Origin: W2P13-069 sp963590525
GTDB lineage: Bacteria; Actinomycetota; Coriobacteriia; Coriobacteriales; QAMH01
DNA: 23,976 bases
Assembly (NCBI GenBank): GCA_963590525.1
Contig: CAVAPV010000036.1
Span: 1-23,976 of the forward strand
Direction of reading: 5' to 3'
Below the pieces are notes generated by a model. It saw only the letters and a program-made list of their open reading frames with translations, was not told the origin of the DNA and made no database searches. Each line of letters begins with the position of its first letter. The stretch's first letter is position 1. Shown piece by piece: positions 7,897 to 15,736 of this stretch. The position numbers and the translations under genes are program-made.

Positions 7897-8217
7897 ATGG
7901 CTTGGTACACCAACGCAAAACTCTGGACAGCCGTAGGCGGAGCAGCTGCCACCCTCTTGATCCAGCAGCTCGCCAAGACCCCCTGCGTGCGCAAGACGGC
8001 TATCGCCTGCGCCTCCAAGGCGATCATCGCCAAGGAGAACGCAGACGCAGCACTGCAGTCCTTTAAGGATGACACCGAAGACGTCTGCGCCGAGGCCCGC
8101 GAGGAGGCCAAGATCAAGGCCGAGGCCGCTCAGAAGGCAGCCGAGATCGAGGCTCGCATCCGCGCCGAGGTCGCAGCAGAGCTTGCAGCCGAGCAGTCCG
8201 CCAAAGAGCAAGAGTAA
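7897..8217 (+). CDS. Small membrane-anchored helical protein, DUF6110-like, partner of P-type ATPase
   Basis: A 106-aa protein with one N-terminal hydrophobic segment (about residues 9-24, LWTAVGGAAATLLIQQ). A long charged Ala/Glu/Lys-rich helix (about 45-106) follows and is likely a coiled coil. The layout and the motif RKTAIACASKAIIAKENADAA resemble, from memory, DUF6110 proteins that precede heavy-metal P-type ATPases in Firmicutes and Actinobacteria. They also resemble the mycobacterial DUF1490/PacL scaffold proteins that stabilise CtpC-type pumps. Only two cysteines (Cys30 and Cys38, both outside the tail) and no His-rich metal tail are seen. The start has GAAAGGAACC upstream. The ATPase gene begins 6 bp downstream, so the two are surely co-transcribed. 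A scaffold or chaperone role is inference. Confidence 0.8.
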   Translation: MAWYTNAKLWTAVGGAAATLLIQQLAKTPCVRKTAIACASKAIIAKENADAALQSFKDDTEDVCAEAREEAKIKAEAAQKAAEIEARIRAEVAAELAAEQSAKEQE

Positions 8218-8223
8218 TCCTTC

Positions 8224-10410
8224 ATGCTCTACAAGATCGTACATGAGATTCCCGGCCGCATGCGCTTGTCGCTGGGCCAATACGCCTTCACGCAGGAGCA
8301 AGCCGCAAGCTTGGCCCATTTCTTGCGCAGCCAGGCGGGGGTAATCGACGCACAGACGCGTGCCGCCAACGGCAGCTTGCTTGTCACGTACGAGAAAGGC
8401 CATCGCAACGCCATACTGGATGTCATCGCCAACATGTCGGCCGACGACATCCCCTCTGGGGCAGACAGCACCGCGCCGGACATGGGGGCTTTGACCAACA
8501 AGTTCCAGATCGATCTGGGCTGCGCTGTGGGCTGGCATCTGGCAAAGAAGCTCTTGCCGCCGCAGGTGCGCGCAGGGCTTGCCGTCATCGGGGCCGTGCC
8601 CTTTGTCAAAGAGGCTGTCGTGGCTTTGGCGCAACGCAAGCTCAACGTGAGCGTGCTCGACGGCGTAGCCATATCCACATCCCTGGCACGCCGCGACTTC
8701 AAGACAGCCTCAAGCGTCATGTTCTTGCTCAAGGTATCCGACATCTTGGCAGACTACACGCAAAGCAGGACGCGCTGCGCGCTGCGCCAGAACATGGCCA
8801 TCTGCGCAGACAGCGTCTGGCTGGTGCAAGGCGACCAAGAGATCGAGGTAAGCCTGGACAAGGTGCGCCTGGGAGATATCATCCACGTGCGCATGGGCCA
8901 GCTGGTGCCCATCGACGGAGAAGTCACCGCTGGCAACGCCCAGCTCAACGAAGCCTCCATGACCGGTGAATCCACGTTGGTTGCCAAAGAGGCGGGCATG
9001 AGCGTCTTTGCCGGCACGGCTGTAGAAGACGGCGACCTCTTTATCAAGACGACCGCCATCCCCGGCCAGTCGCGCATCGACCACATCGTCGACATGGTAG
9101 AGGGCAGCGAGGAAGTCAAAGCAGCGCTGCAAAGCCGCGCAGAGAAGCTTGCAGACAGCCTTGTCCCCTTGAGCTTGGGCGTCTTTTTGGCAGACCTCAT
9201 CGCCACGAGGAGCCTTGTGCGTGCCTCGAGCGTCTTGATGGTTGACTACTCGTGTGCCATCAAGCTCTCCACCCCTATCGCCGTTATGTCGGCCATGAGA
9301 GAAGCCACCAAGCGCAATGTCGTGGTCAAGGGTGGCAAGTTCTTGGAGCAGCTGGCCGGAGCCGACACCATCGTCTTTGACAAGACGGGCACGCTCACCA
9401 CAGCCCAACCCGTATGCCACAAGGTCTTAACCTTTGGCTCTATGAGCGAGAACGCCTGCCTGCGTCTGGCCGCGTGCTTGGAAGAGCACTTCCCCCACAG
9501 CGTTGCGCGCGCCATAGTCGCAGCTGCACGCGAGCGCGACTTGGGCCACGGCCGCGAGATGCATGCCGAGGTGAGCTACATCGTCGCCCACGGCATATCC
9601 TCAAGCGTCGATAACCGCAAAGTCGACATCGGCAGCGCGCATTTCATCTTTGACGACAACGGCGTCAAGCGCCCAGCCAACCTGCGCGAGGTCATCGATC
9701 GCGAAGCCCCCACGTCGTCTGTGGTCTTCTTGAGCGTAGACGGCAAACTCGAAGCAGCCTTGTGCATCAAAGACACCCTGCGAAGCGACGCCAAAGACGC
9801 CATCGCCGGGCTTAAGGCACGCGGCTTTAAAAACATCGTCATGCTCACCGGAGACAGCGAGAACTGCGCCGCCGCCATCGCGCAAGAGCTGGGCATCGAC
9901 GATTACCGCAGCCAGGTTTTGCCAGAAGACAAGGCAGCTCATGTAGAGGCCCTCAAAGCCAAGGGACACACCGTGGTCATGGTTGGAGACGGCATCAACG
10001 ACTCCCCCGCCCTGGCTGCAGCCGACGTCTCTTTGGCGATGAGCGATGCAAGCGACATCGCGCGCAGCGTGGCAGACATCACCTTGCTGCGCCCCACGCT
10101 CATGGCGCTGCTCGAGACCAAAGACATCGCCGACAGCCTGATCAAGCGCATCGAGGGCTCGTTTGCCTTTATCGCAAGCTTCAACACGGCGCTTATCGCC
10201 GCAGGCCTCATGGGATTTATGGCCCCGACGATGACAGCCATGCTGCACAACGCGTCTACCGTGGCGTTGTCTGCCCTCAACATGCGTCCGCTTTTGCCGC
10301 AGGGTCAAGGCGACCATGCCAAGGCATCGGATGAAGACACTTTGCAAGCAGATTGCAGCAGCACTAACGCGTCAGATAGGTTTGATATCTACGCCGAGTG
10401 CGCAGGCTAG
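8224..10410 (+). CDS. P1B-type (heavy-metal) P-type ATPase, atypical metal-site motif
   Basis: A 728-aa membrane pump. The N-terminus (1-70) is a ferredoxin-like HMA_2-type domain with PGRMRL but no CxxC, so no classical copper or zinc site. The catalytic machinery is complete: TGES (247-250) in the actuator domain, the phosphorylated Asp386 in DKTGTLT, TGDSE (542-546) and GDGINDSPAL (588-597). In the metal-binding helix the usual CPC/CPH is replaced by DYSCAIKLSTP (Cys344, Lys347). The P1B-type HP dipeptide of the nucleotide domain appears as HS (EEHFPHSVARA). These features match the CtpC/DUF6110-associated branch proposed to move Mn, Zn or Fe rather than Cu. The substrate cannot be told from sequence. 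The C-terminal 45 residues are polar. The RBS is weak, so translation is probably coupled to the 106-aa gene. Confidence 0.93.
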   Translation: MLYKIVHEIPGRMRLSLGQYAFTQEQAASLAHFLRSQAGVIDAQTRAANGSLLVTYEKGHRNAILDVIANMSADDIPSGADSTAPDMGALTNKFQIDLGCAVGWHLAKKLLPPQVRAGLAVIGAVPFVKEAVVALAQRKLNVSVLDGVAISTSLARRDFKTASSVMFLLKVSDILADYTQSRTRCALRQNMAICADSVWLVQGDQEIEVSLDKVRLGDIIHVRMGQLVPIDGEVTAGNAQLNEASMTGESTLVAKEAGMSVFAGTAVEDGDLFIKTTAIPGQSRIDHIVDMVEGSEEVKAALQSRAEKLADSLVPLSLGVFLADLIATRSLVRASSVLMVDYSCAIKLSTPIAVMSAMREATKRNVVVKGGKFLEQLAGADTIVFDKTGTLTTAQPVCHKVLTFGSMSENACLRLAACLEEHFPHSVARAIVAAARERDLGHGREMHAEVSYIVAHGISSSVDNRKVDIGSAHFIFDDNGVKRPANLREVIDREAPTSSVVFLSVDGKLEAALCIKDTLRSDAKDAIAGLKARGFKNIVMLTGDSENCAAAIAQELGIDDYRSQVLPEDKAAHVEALKAKGHTVVMVGDGINDSPALAAADVSLAMSDASDIARSVADITLLRPTLMALLETKDIADSLIKRIEGSFAFIASFNTALIAAGLMGFMAPTMTAMLHNASTVALSALNMRPLLPQGQGDHAKASDEDTLQADCSSTNASDRFDIYAECAG

Positions 10411-10424
10411 AGAGAGGACAGCTT

Positions 10425-10505
10425 ATGAAACGTCACAAGTTCTGGTCGTATGCAACGGTGTTTTGCGGGGTCATGGCTGTTTGGACCGGCATCCGCAAAA
10501 AGTAG
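10425..10505 (+). CDS. 26-aa single-pass membrane microprotein
   Basis: ATG 10425 opens a 26-codon frame coding for a protein with a basic start (MKRHK), a hydrophobic aromatic helix (WSYATVFCGVMAVWTGI) and a basic end (RKK). A GAGAGGA ribosome binding site lies 8 bases upstream. It sits 14 bp after the ATPase stop and just before the operon terminator. Its position as last gene of a metal-pump operon suggests a small regulatory subunit of the pump, by analogy with KdpF-type peptides. Function is unknown. The good RBS and membrane-peptide composition support it being real. Confidence 0.65.
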   Translation: MKRHKFWSYATVFCGVMAVWTGIRKK

Positions 10506-10530
10506 CACCTAACTGCCCGTAACGCACAAT

Positions 10531-10576
10531 CGCCCCCATTGGCCCAAAGCAGAGCCGATGGGGGCGAATCTTTTTT
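10531..10576 (+). terminator. Rho-independent terminator of the ATPase operon
   Basis: CGCCCCCAT (10531-10539) pairs with ATGGGGGCG (10558-10566), with an extra GGC/GCC pairing inside. The stem is followed by AATC and TTTTTT (10571-10576). It may also stop transcription of menG from the opposite side, but the T-run favours the plus strand. Confidence 0.93.
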
Positions 10577-10655
10577 GCTCGGTTAGATGCGCTTAGCGGT
10601 TTATGCCAACGCAACAGGCGGGGCTGCCGTGCAAAGGCAACTGCGCCCGCGGCCG

Positions 10656-11375
10656 TTAAATGCTTGTTGCTGCGGCAGTGACGGGCACGATGCCGGTGTG
10701 CAAGGCGGCAGCGCCCATCATGAACGAGCGATAACTCACACCCACCAGCCCGCTGTCTTTGAAGAGCTGTGCGAGCTCGTCTTTTGAGAGGAACTCCTGC
10801 GTGCTCTGATACAGCCAGACATACTCGTCGCGCTTGGAGAGGCCGCCGCCCAAAACGGGCATGACACCCTTGTAGTAGACCTGGTAAAACGGCTCGATAT
10901 AGGCGTTATCCGGCACAGAGGCATCCAGGCAGGCAACCAGGCCGCCGGGGCGCGTAACGCGCGCCATCTCGCTTACAACCTGTGCGTAATCCGGCGTGTT
11001 GCGCAAGCCAAAGCTCACCACGCATGCATCAAAGGTGCCATCGTCAAAGGGAAGCTCCATGGCGTTGCCCTCGACCAGCATGACGTTGTCTTGGCCTTGC
11101 GTGCGATGGCGGGCAACGTCGAGCATCTGGGCAGAAAAATCCAGCCCCACGACCATGACGCCGGGATCTGCAGCAGCGATGCGCTGGGTGATGTCGCCCG
11201 TACCGCAGCAGACGTCGAGCACCTTGCCCACGCTGCCTTGAGGGCACGACGACAGCGCCGCGTTGACCAGCTCGCGCTTCCAGAGATGGTGCATTCCCAA
11301 GGAGATGCGGTTGTTGGCGGCGTCGTACTGGCTGGCAACAGACTCGAATACGCCGTGCACGTGCTCTTTTGCCAT
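10656..11375 (-). CDS. menG: Demethylmenaquinone methyltransferase (UbiE/MenG)
   Basis: A 239-aa SAM-dependent methyltransferase for the last step of menaquinone synthesis. Family marks are the start VASQYDAANNRISLGMHHLWKREL (the UbiE signature region), motif I LDVCCGTGD (53-61), GNAMELPF, and FGLRNTPDYAQVVSEMARVTRPGG. The C-terminal ALHTGIVP corresponds to the usual AIHRGxKP. ATG 11375 has AAAGGAG about 9 nt upstream. MenA lies two genes upstream on the same strand, so the two terminal menaquinone steps are encoded close together. A ring-position variant of MenG (for methylmenaquinone) is possible and not excluded. Confidence 0.92.
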   Translation of the reverse strand: MAKEHVHGVFESVASQYDAANNRISLGMHHLWKRELVNAALSSCPQGSVGKVLDVCCGTGDITQRIAAADPGVMVVGLDFSAQMLDVARHRTQGQDNVMLVEGNAMELPFDDGTFDACVVSFGLRNTPDYAQVVSEMARVTRPGGLVACLDASVPDNAYIEPFYQVYYKGVMPVLGGGLSKRDEYVWLYQSTQEFLSKDELAQLFKDSGLVGVSYRSFMMGAAALHTGIVPVTAAATSI

Positions 11376-11442
11376 GGTGGTAAAGCTCCTTTGGAGTCAG
11401 GGGAAACCGTGTGTCTAAGGCTGCTATTGTAGCGCGGCTGCC

Positions 11443-12102
11443 CTAGCGGTTGTCTGTGAAGACGCTCAGGTAGTAGAGCAGCTGCATGATGCTCGTGAGC
11501 GCGGCGGCAACATAGGTGAGCGCTGCGGCGGTGAGCACCGTCTTGGCGCCGTTGCCGGCAACGTTGAGCGTGTTGTTGGCATAGGCCAAACCGCGGCGCG
11601 ATGCGTTGAACTCGACGGGCAGCGTGACGATCTGGAACAGCACCGCAAAGCCGTAGACAAAGCAAGCGAGCAAGATCAAGCCGGTCATCTGGAAGAAAAT
11701 GCCGATCATCAGCAAGATGAGCCATGCGCTGGAGCCAAAGTTTGCCAGAGGCACCAGAGCGCTGCGGATGTTCATGGGAACGTAGCCGGTGGCATGCTGC
11801 ACGGCATGGCCGCACTCGTGGCAGGCAACAGCGGCTGCAGAGACGCTGGTGGAGTGGTAGATGTCCTCGGACAGGCTCACCACGCGGGTGCGCGGGTCGT
11901 AATGGTCGGTCAAGGTACCGGCCACGCAGTTGACCTGCACATGGGTAAGGCCGTTGTCATCGAGCATCCTGCGAGCCACCTGGGCGCCGGTGAGGCCGGT
12001 TGCCGAGTCAACCTGGGAGTACTTCTTGTAGGCGTGGTTGATATACCACTGCGTACCAAGGCCCAAGACAAAGGTGACGATGATGAGCATCAAGTAGTTC
12101 AT
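11443..12102 (-). CDS. YugP-type membrane zinc metallopeptidase
   Basis: A 219-aa protein of the Zn_peptidase_2 (YugP) family. An N-terminal membrane helix (1-18) is followed by a soluble domain with the zinc-binding HECGH (95-99, then AVQH). At least three further hydrophobic segments follow (about 115-160 and 180-215). The pattern DHYDPRTRVVSLSEDIY before the zinc motif is typical of the family. Its natural substrates are unknown. The start has AAAGGACCTCC just upstream. It lies 67 bp before menG on the same strand and probably has its own promoter in the 195-bp gap after menA. Confidence 0.9.
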   Translation of the reverse strand: MNYLMLIIVTFVLGLGTQWYINHAYKKYSQVDSATGLTGAQVARRMLDDNGLTHVQVNCVAGTLTDHYDPRTRVVSLSEDIYHSTSVSAAAVACHECGHAVQHATGYVPMNIRSALVPLANFGSSAWLILLMIGIFFQMTGLILLACFVYGFAVLFQIVTLPVEFNASRRGLAYANNTLNVAGNGAKTVLTAAALTYVAAALTSIMQLLYYLSVFTDNR

Positions 12103-12181
12103 GGAGGTCCTTTCTAAAAAGCCTGTGCCCCAATGCTACCGTGGGCAGTCAACAGCATGATGGCGGCACGGTTAATTTGAC

Positions 12182-12222
12182 GCAACCTAAAGAGGCTCGC
12201 TTGCAGGCAGCCTTAAGGTTGC
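12182..12222 (-). repeat. Two-step hairpin between menA and the YugP-type gene
   Basis: GCAACCT (12182-12188) pairs with AGGTTGC (12216-12222), and inside it AGGCT (12193-12197) pairs with AGCCT (12209-12213). A second small repeat, CCTGC/GCAGG, lies at about 12227-12240. No T-run follows on the minus strand. It could be the menA 3' end structure or an untranslated leader element. Confidence 0.4.
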
Positions 12223-12297
12223 ATGACCTGCAATCGGCAGGCAGCAAGCAAAGCCATGGCAGGAAAGCCAGCGACAATCTAAGCGATCGAAGCCGCT

Positions 12298-13281
12298 TTA
12301 GGACAGCGCCGGCATGAGGCTTACCATCGCAGCCAGGATGAAAGCCCCGTTGATAAAGAGGTTGGCCTTGTTGATGGCCCCCATAGAGGGCCCGCGCGTC
12401 TCGTGCACAAGAGGCGTGGTGAGCGTGAAGCGGATTGTGCCGATGCCCAAAAGCAGGCAGACGACAGCTACCCACATGACGCTTGCCCCATAGCCCCAAA
12501 AGACCAAATGGAGCACGCAGGCAATCCAAAAGACGATGCACACGCGGTATGCCATGCGAAAACGCGCACGCCCCATGACCACGGCCGCCGTCTTGCGGCC
12601 GATGGGTTTATCGCGTTCTATGTCGCTACAGTTTTGCGTGGCCATCACCAAGGCGATGCCCAGCACAAAGGGCGCGGTGCTCACCAGCGCGTTGGCCCAG
12701 CCTGCAGGCGTCATGATCCCCAAGTCAAACAGGCCAGTGCCGCTGCTGTGCGCCGCAAAGATGACGATGTCTGCCAACGGGATGAGGCAGCCCATGACAA
12801 CGCCGCTTACGAGCTCTCCCACCGGAAAATAGCTCACCGGCAGCTTGCCAGAGCTATAGCAGACGATAAACACGGCGCCTATCGCGCCAATGACCAGCGG
12901 CAAGGCGCTGCCGCTCCAAACGGTTGCCACCAAACCCGCCGCAAGCGCCACGAGCATGTAGACCACGCCAAGCGCGAGCACATGCGCCGGGTTGGGGTTG
13001 TCGTAGACGAGCACGGCATCTGTTGGGTCGTCGGAGTTTTCTGCGGTGTCTGTACCGGCCTTGAAATCCGCCCAATCGTTGAGGGTGTTGACAGCAGACT
13101 GGGCCGCCACCGCGCAAAGCAGCAGCACGCACCAGATGCACGCGTCAAAGCCATAACCCTGCGACGCGGCAAAGACGCCGCCAAAGACGGTGGTGAGCAC
13201 GCTGGGGCCAGGCCAGGTGTGCGGCGCGGCCAAACGCGCGCACATGAGCGGCGTGAGGCGGTTGTATTCCGTAGCTGCCAT
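12298..13281 (-). CDS. menA: 1,4-dihydroxy-2-naphthoate prenyltransferase (UbiA family)
   Basis: A 327-aa integral membrane prenyltransferase that attaches the polyprenyl tail in menaquinone synthesis. The first Asp-rich motif is NTLNDWADFKAGTD (Asn68, Asp72, Asp78). The second is QNCSDIERDKPIGRKT (Asp220, Asp224), for binding Mg and the prenyl diphosphate. Eight to nine hydrophobic segments are visible. The motif spacing matches MenA rather than UbiA or chlorophyll synthase. ATG 13281 overlaps the TAA of the zinc-ribbon gene by one base, which indicates translational coupling. A GTG at 13296 is a less likely start. Confidence 0.88.
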   Translation of the reverse strand: MAATEYNRLTPLMCARLAAPHTWPGPSVLTTVFGGVFAASQGYGFDACIWCVLLLCAVAAQSAVNTLNDWADFKAGTDTAENSDDPTDAVLVYDNPNPAHVLALGVVYMLVALAAGLVATVWSGSALPLVIGAIGAVFIVCYSSGKLPVSYFPVGELVSGVVMGCLIPLADIVIFAAHSSGTGLFDLGIMTPAGWANALVSTAPFVLGIALVMATQNCSDIERDKPIGRKTAAVVMGRARFRMAYRVCIVFWIACVLHLVFWGYGASVMWVAVVCLLLGIGTIRFTLTTPLVHETRGPSMGAINKANLFINGAFILAAMVSLMPALS

Positions 13282-13508
13282 TACTGCAAAAACCACTCTA
13301 TATGGCCGCAGTTAGTGCATATGAGAGCATGCGCGCTCCTGTTGAGCCAGTCGTAGCCAAAGTACGTGGCGCCTGCCGTGTTGAGCTGTGCCTGGTCGTC
13401 TTTGAATTCTGTCCCTCCGCAATGCGAGCAGACCACGATCCTATCGGCCACTTGAAAACGGCCGGACTCGCCGCAAAAGGCCTTTTTGAGGTTGCTAAAG
13501 AGAGCCAT
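13281..13508 (-). CDS. Small zinc-ribbon protein
   Basis: A 75-aa protein with two CxxC pairs, CSHC (27-30) and CTNC (64-67). It is a one-zinc ribbon with an inserted aromatic stretch, AGATYFGYDWLN, and ends in HIEWFLQ. It resembles small nucleic-acid-binding zinc-ribbon proteins often annotated only as DNA-binding protein. Its role is unknown. The ribosome binding site AAGGAG is formed by the last codons of pyrE, whose stop is 2 bp upstream. Its own stop overlaps the menA start, so pyrE, this gene and menA form a translationally linked operon. Confidence 0.85.
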   Translation of the reverse strand: MALFSNLKKAFCGESGRFQVADRIVVCSHCGGTEFKDDQAQLNTAGATYFGYDWLNRSAHALICTNCGHIEWFLQ

Positions 13509-13510
13509 GC

Positions 13511-14176
13511 CTACTCCTTGGCACCGTATTGCTCGTAGTAAGCGGCGATGGAAGCCTGCATGCTGGCATCCAGCACGCCTTTATCGGAGAGATACTGCGT
13601 GACCTCTGCCATGGTGACGATGGCCGCCGTGGGGAAGCCGTATTTATCGCTAACCTCGTCGCAGGCGCACTTGACGCCGCCACGACCAACCTCTTGGCGG
13701 TTGAGGCTCACGATGAGGCCTTGGACGGTGATGTCTGCCGCAGCGGTGATGATGGGATGGGTCTCGTCGATGGACTTGCCGGAGGTGGTCACGTCCTCGA
13801 CCATGATCACGCGGTCTCCGTCTTGCAGCGCGTGGCCCAAGAGATTACCGCCCTCGCCATGGTCTTTGGCCTCTTTGCGGTTGGAGCAGTACTTGACCTC
13901 TTTGCCGTAGAGCTCGTAAAGGCCCATGGCGGTGACGACGCTTAGGGGAATGCCCTTGTACGCCGGGCCAAAGACGACGTCAAAGTCCAGGCCAAAGTTG
14001 TCGTTGATGGCCTTGGCGTAGTACAGGCCCAAACGATGCAGCTGGTCGCCGGTGACATAGGCGCCCGCGTTCATGAAAAACGGGCTCTTGCGGCCGCTTT
14101 TGAGCGTGAACTCGCCAAACTTGAGCACCTGGCTTTCCAGCATGAACTCGATGAACTCCTGCTTGTATGCTTCCAT
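13511..14176 (-). CDS. pyrE: Orotate phosphoribosyltransferase
   Basis: A 221-aa cytoplasmic enzyme that joins orotate and PRPP to make OMP in pyrimidine synthesis. The FTLKSGRKSPFFMN region (23-36) is typical of PyrE. The PRPP-binding motif is VIMVEDVTTSGKS (123-135), and the flexible catalytic loop carries RKEAKDHGEGG (100-110). ATG 14176 has GGAGGG 8 nt upstream. It is first in a compact operon with the zinc-ribbon gene and menA. No PyrR or attenuator structure is evident upstream. Confidence 0.95.
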   Translation of the reverse strand: MEAYKQEFIEFMLESQVLKFGEFTLKSGRKSPFFMNAGAYVTGDQLHRLGLYYAKAINDNFGLDFDVVFGPAYKGIPLSVVTAMGLYELYGKEVKYCSNRKEAKDHGEGGNLLGHALQDGDRVIMVEDVTTSGKSIDETHPIITAAADITVQGLIVSLNRQEVGRGGVKCACDEVSDKYGFPTAAIVTMAEVTQYLSDKGVLDASMQASIAAYYEQYGAKE

Positions 14177-14265
14177 GAGGTTTGCCCTCCAGTCGTTGGT
14201 TGGATATCTGCGTTATTGTAGCGTGCGCCTGCGACGCAGATGCAGTTGCAGGCAGGCGCGTTGGA

Positions 14266-14853
14266 CTAGCGTGCGGCGCGAGCCGACAAATCCCTGATAG
14301 AGGTGTCGTAGACGAGCTTGCCCATCTCCACGACACCTATGCTGCCGGGGTCTGCAAGCCAGCGAGAAATCATGAACAGCGTTCCGGCCAAGGTGTACTC
14401 CAACATGAGGTCGAGCTCTTGCTCGGTATGGTCCCCCGCGTCTTGGATCACATAGCGGCGCCACAGCGGCTTGAGCGCGTCTTTGAGCCTGACGGTAAAG
14501 GCCGGGTCGCCCTTGGGCCCCAGCAAGACGACGATGTAGCGGCGGTTGCGCTCGTAGTAGACGATCACGTCTTTGAGCGCGGCCATCAAGGCGATCTTGC
14601 CGGTATCTGCCGCCAAGCGCTGCATGCACGACTCCACGCAATCGGTCATGCCGTCCACAAGGGCGCTCTCTATGGACTCGAGCAGGTCGTAGATGTCTTT
14701 GAAGTGCAGGTAGAAGGTCGCGCGGTTGTAGCCGGCTTTAGTGCACACCGCGCTCACCGAGACCTTCTCTACGGGGCGGGTCTCGTACAGGCGCCAAAAG
14801 GCCTCCTGGAGGTCTGCCTTGGTCTGCTCGGTTTTCTCGGGTCGCTTTCTCAT
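14266..14853 (-). CDS. TetR/AcrR-family transcriptional regulator
   Basis: A 195-aa repressor. The N-terminal helix-turn-helix is VSVSAVCTKAGYNRATFYLHFKDIYDL (about 32-58), with the TetR hallmark FYLHF. The ligand-binding half has YERNRRYIVVLLGPKGDPAF, similar to the TetR_C type common in Firmicutes DhaS-like regulators. ATG 14853 lies 7 bases from a TATCAT -10 element, so the mRNA looks leaderless. A perfect palindrome lies in the promoter spacer, which points to autorepression. No copy of the same palindrome is seen near the adjacent ABC operon, so its other targets are unknown. Confidence 0.9.
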   Translation of the reverse strand: MRKRPEKTEQTKADLQEAFWRLYETRPVEKVSVSAVCTKAGYNRATFYLHFKDIYDLLESIESALVDGMTDCVESCMQRLAADTGKIALMAALKDVIVYYERNRRYIVVLLGPKGDPAFTVRLKDALKPLWRRYVIQDAGDHTEQELDLMLEYTLAGTLFMISRWLADPGSIGVVEMGKLVYDTSIRDLSARAAR

Positions 14854-14860
14854 GCGGGCG

Positions 14861-14882
14861 ATGATAGCACGACACTGTGTCG
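14861..14882 (-). promoter_or_regulatory. TetR promoter and operator (13-bp palindrome)
   Basis: CGACACTGTGTCG (14870-14882) is a perfect palindrome about one central base. It sits immediately upstream of TATCAT (minus strand, 14866-14861), in the place of the promoter spacer. The start codon of the TetR gene follows 7 bases after TATCAT. This is the expected layout for a self-repressing TetR gene. Confidence 0.7.
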
Positions 14883-14983
14883 AGCTTTAGGACGCCGAGG
14901 CATGGGCGGGTCTGCGGCGCGCATGGCGACAGCTGTGGCCGTGCGATGCGGAGTGCGCCAAGCGGGCATACGGCAACGGCGGG

Positions 14984-15736
14984 CTAGCGATGGGAGCGCC
15001 AGCGAGTAAGGCGACGCTCTGCGATGTCAAAGAACTCGTAGACCACCACGCCCATCACGGCCAAGGCGATGATGCCGGCAAACATGCGCGGGTAGTTGAC
15101 CATAGCCCAGCTCTCCATGATGAAGTAACCCACGCCCGTAGAGCCGGCGATGGCCTCGGCAAAGAAGAGCACGGCGATGGCCACCGCCGAGCTCACGCGC
15201 AAGGTGGTAAACAGCTCCGGCAAGGTGGCGGGGATGACCACGTGGCGCCACACGCTAGCGCGTCCGCCGCCCAAAGAGCGCACCGAGAGCACCGTTGCCT
15301 CGGGGATCGCCTTGGCGGCATCGCGCATGACAACCACCACCTGGAAAAACACCGTGAGCGAGATAAGCGCGATCTTAGGGGCGTCTGCCAGGCCCAAGAG
15401 AACGAGCAAAATAGGCAACAGCACGATCTTGGGCAGCGGGTAGAGGATGTAGAGCACCGGGGCAAAAAGCGCGTCGAGCTTGGGGCTGCGGCCAATGGCA
15501 AGCCCGATGGGCGCGCCCAAAACCACGCCGATGACAAGCGAGACCACTAGACGGTAGGCACTCACGGCAAAGCCGGGGGCGATATCTGGGGCAAAGCGGA
15601 CAAAGATGGGCACCGTGGCAGCCGGCGTGGGAAGAGCCGGGGTGTCAAGCAGCATGGCGGTGATCTGCCAGCCCGCAACCACGAAGACGATGGCAAATAA
15701 CACGCAGGCCACGCGCGAGATAACAGAGCTACGCAT
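14984..15736 (-). CDS. ABC transporter permease, nitrate/sulfonate/taurine type
   Basis: A 250-aa inner-membrane permease with about six hydrophobic segments, of the BPD_transp_1 family (SsuC/TauC/ThiX-like). The cytoplasmic coupling loop that docks to the ATPase is seen at EATVLSVRSLGGGRASVWRHVVIPATLPEL. ATG 15736 overlaps the last 8 bases of the ATPase gene, so translation is coupled. It is the last gene of a three-gene importer operon. The substrate class cannot be told from the permease. Confidence 0.92.
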   Translation of the reverse strand: MRSSVISRVACVLFAIVFVVAGWQITAMLLDTPALPTPAATVPIFVRFAPDIAPGFAVSAYRLVVSLVIGVVLGAPIGLAIGRSPKLDALFAPVLYILYPLPKIVLLPILLVLLGLADAPKIALISLTVFFQVVVVMRDAAKAIPEATVLSVRSLGGGRASVWRHVVIPATLPELFTTLRVSSAVAIAVLFFAEAIAGSTGVGYFIMESWAMVNYPRMFAGIIALAVMGVVVYEFFDIAERRLTRWRSHR

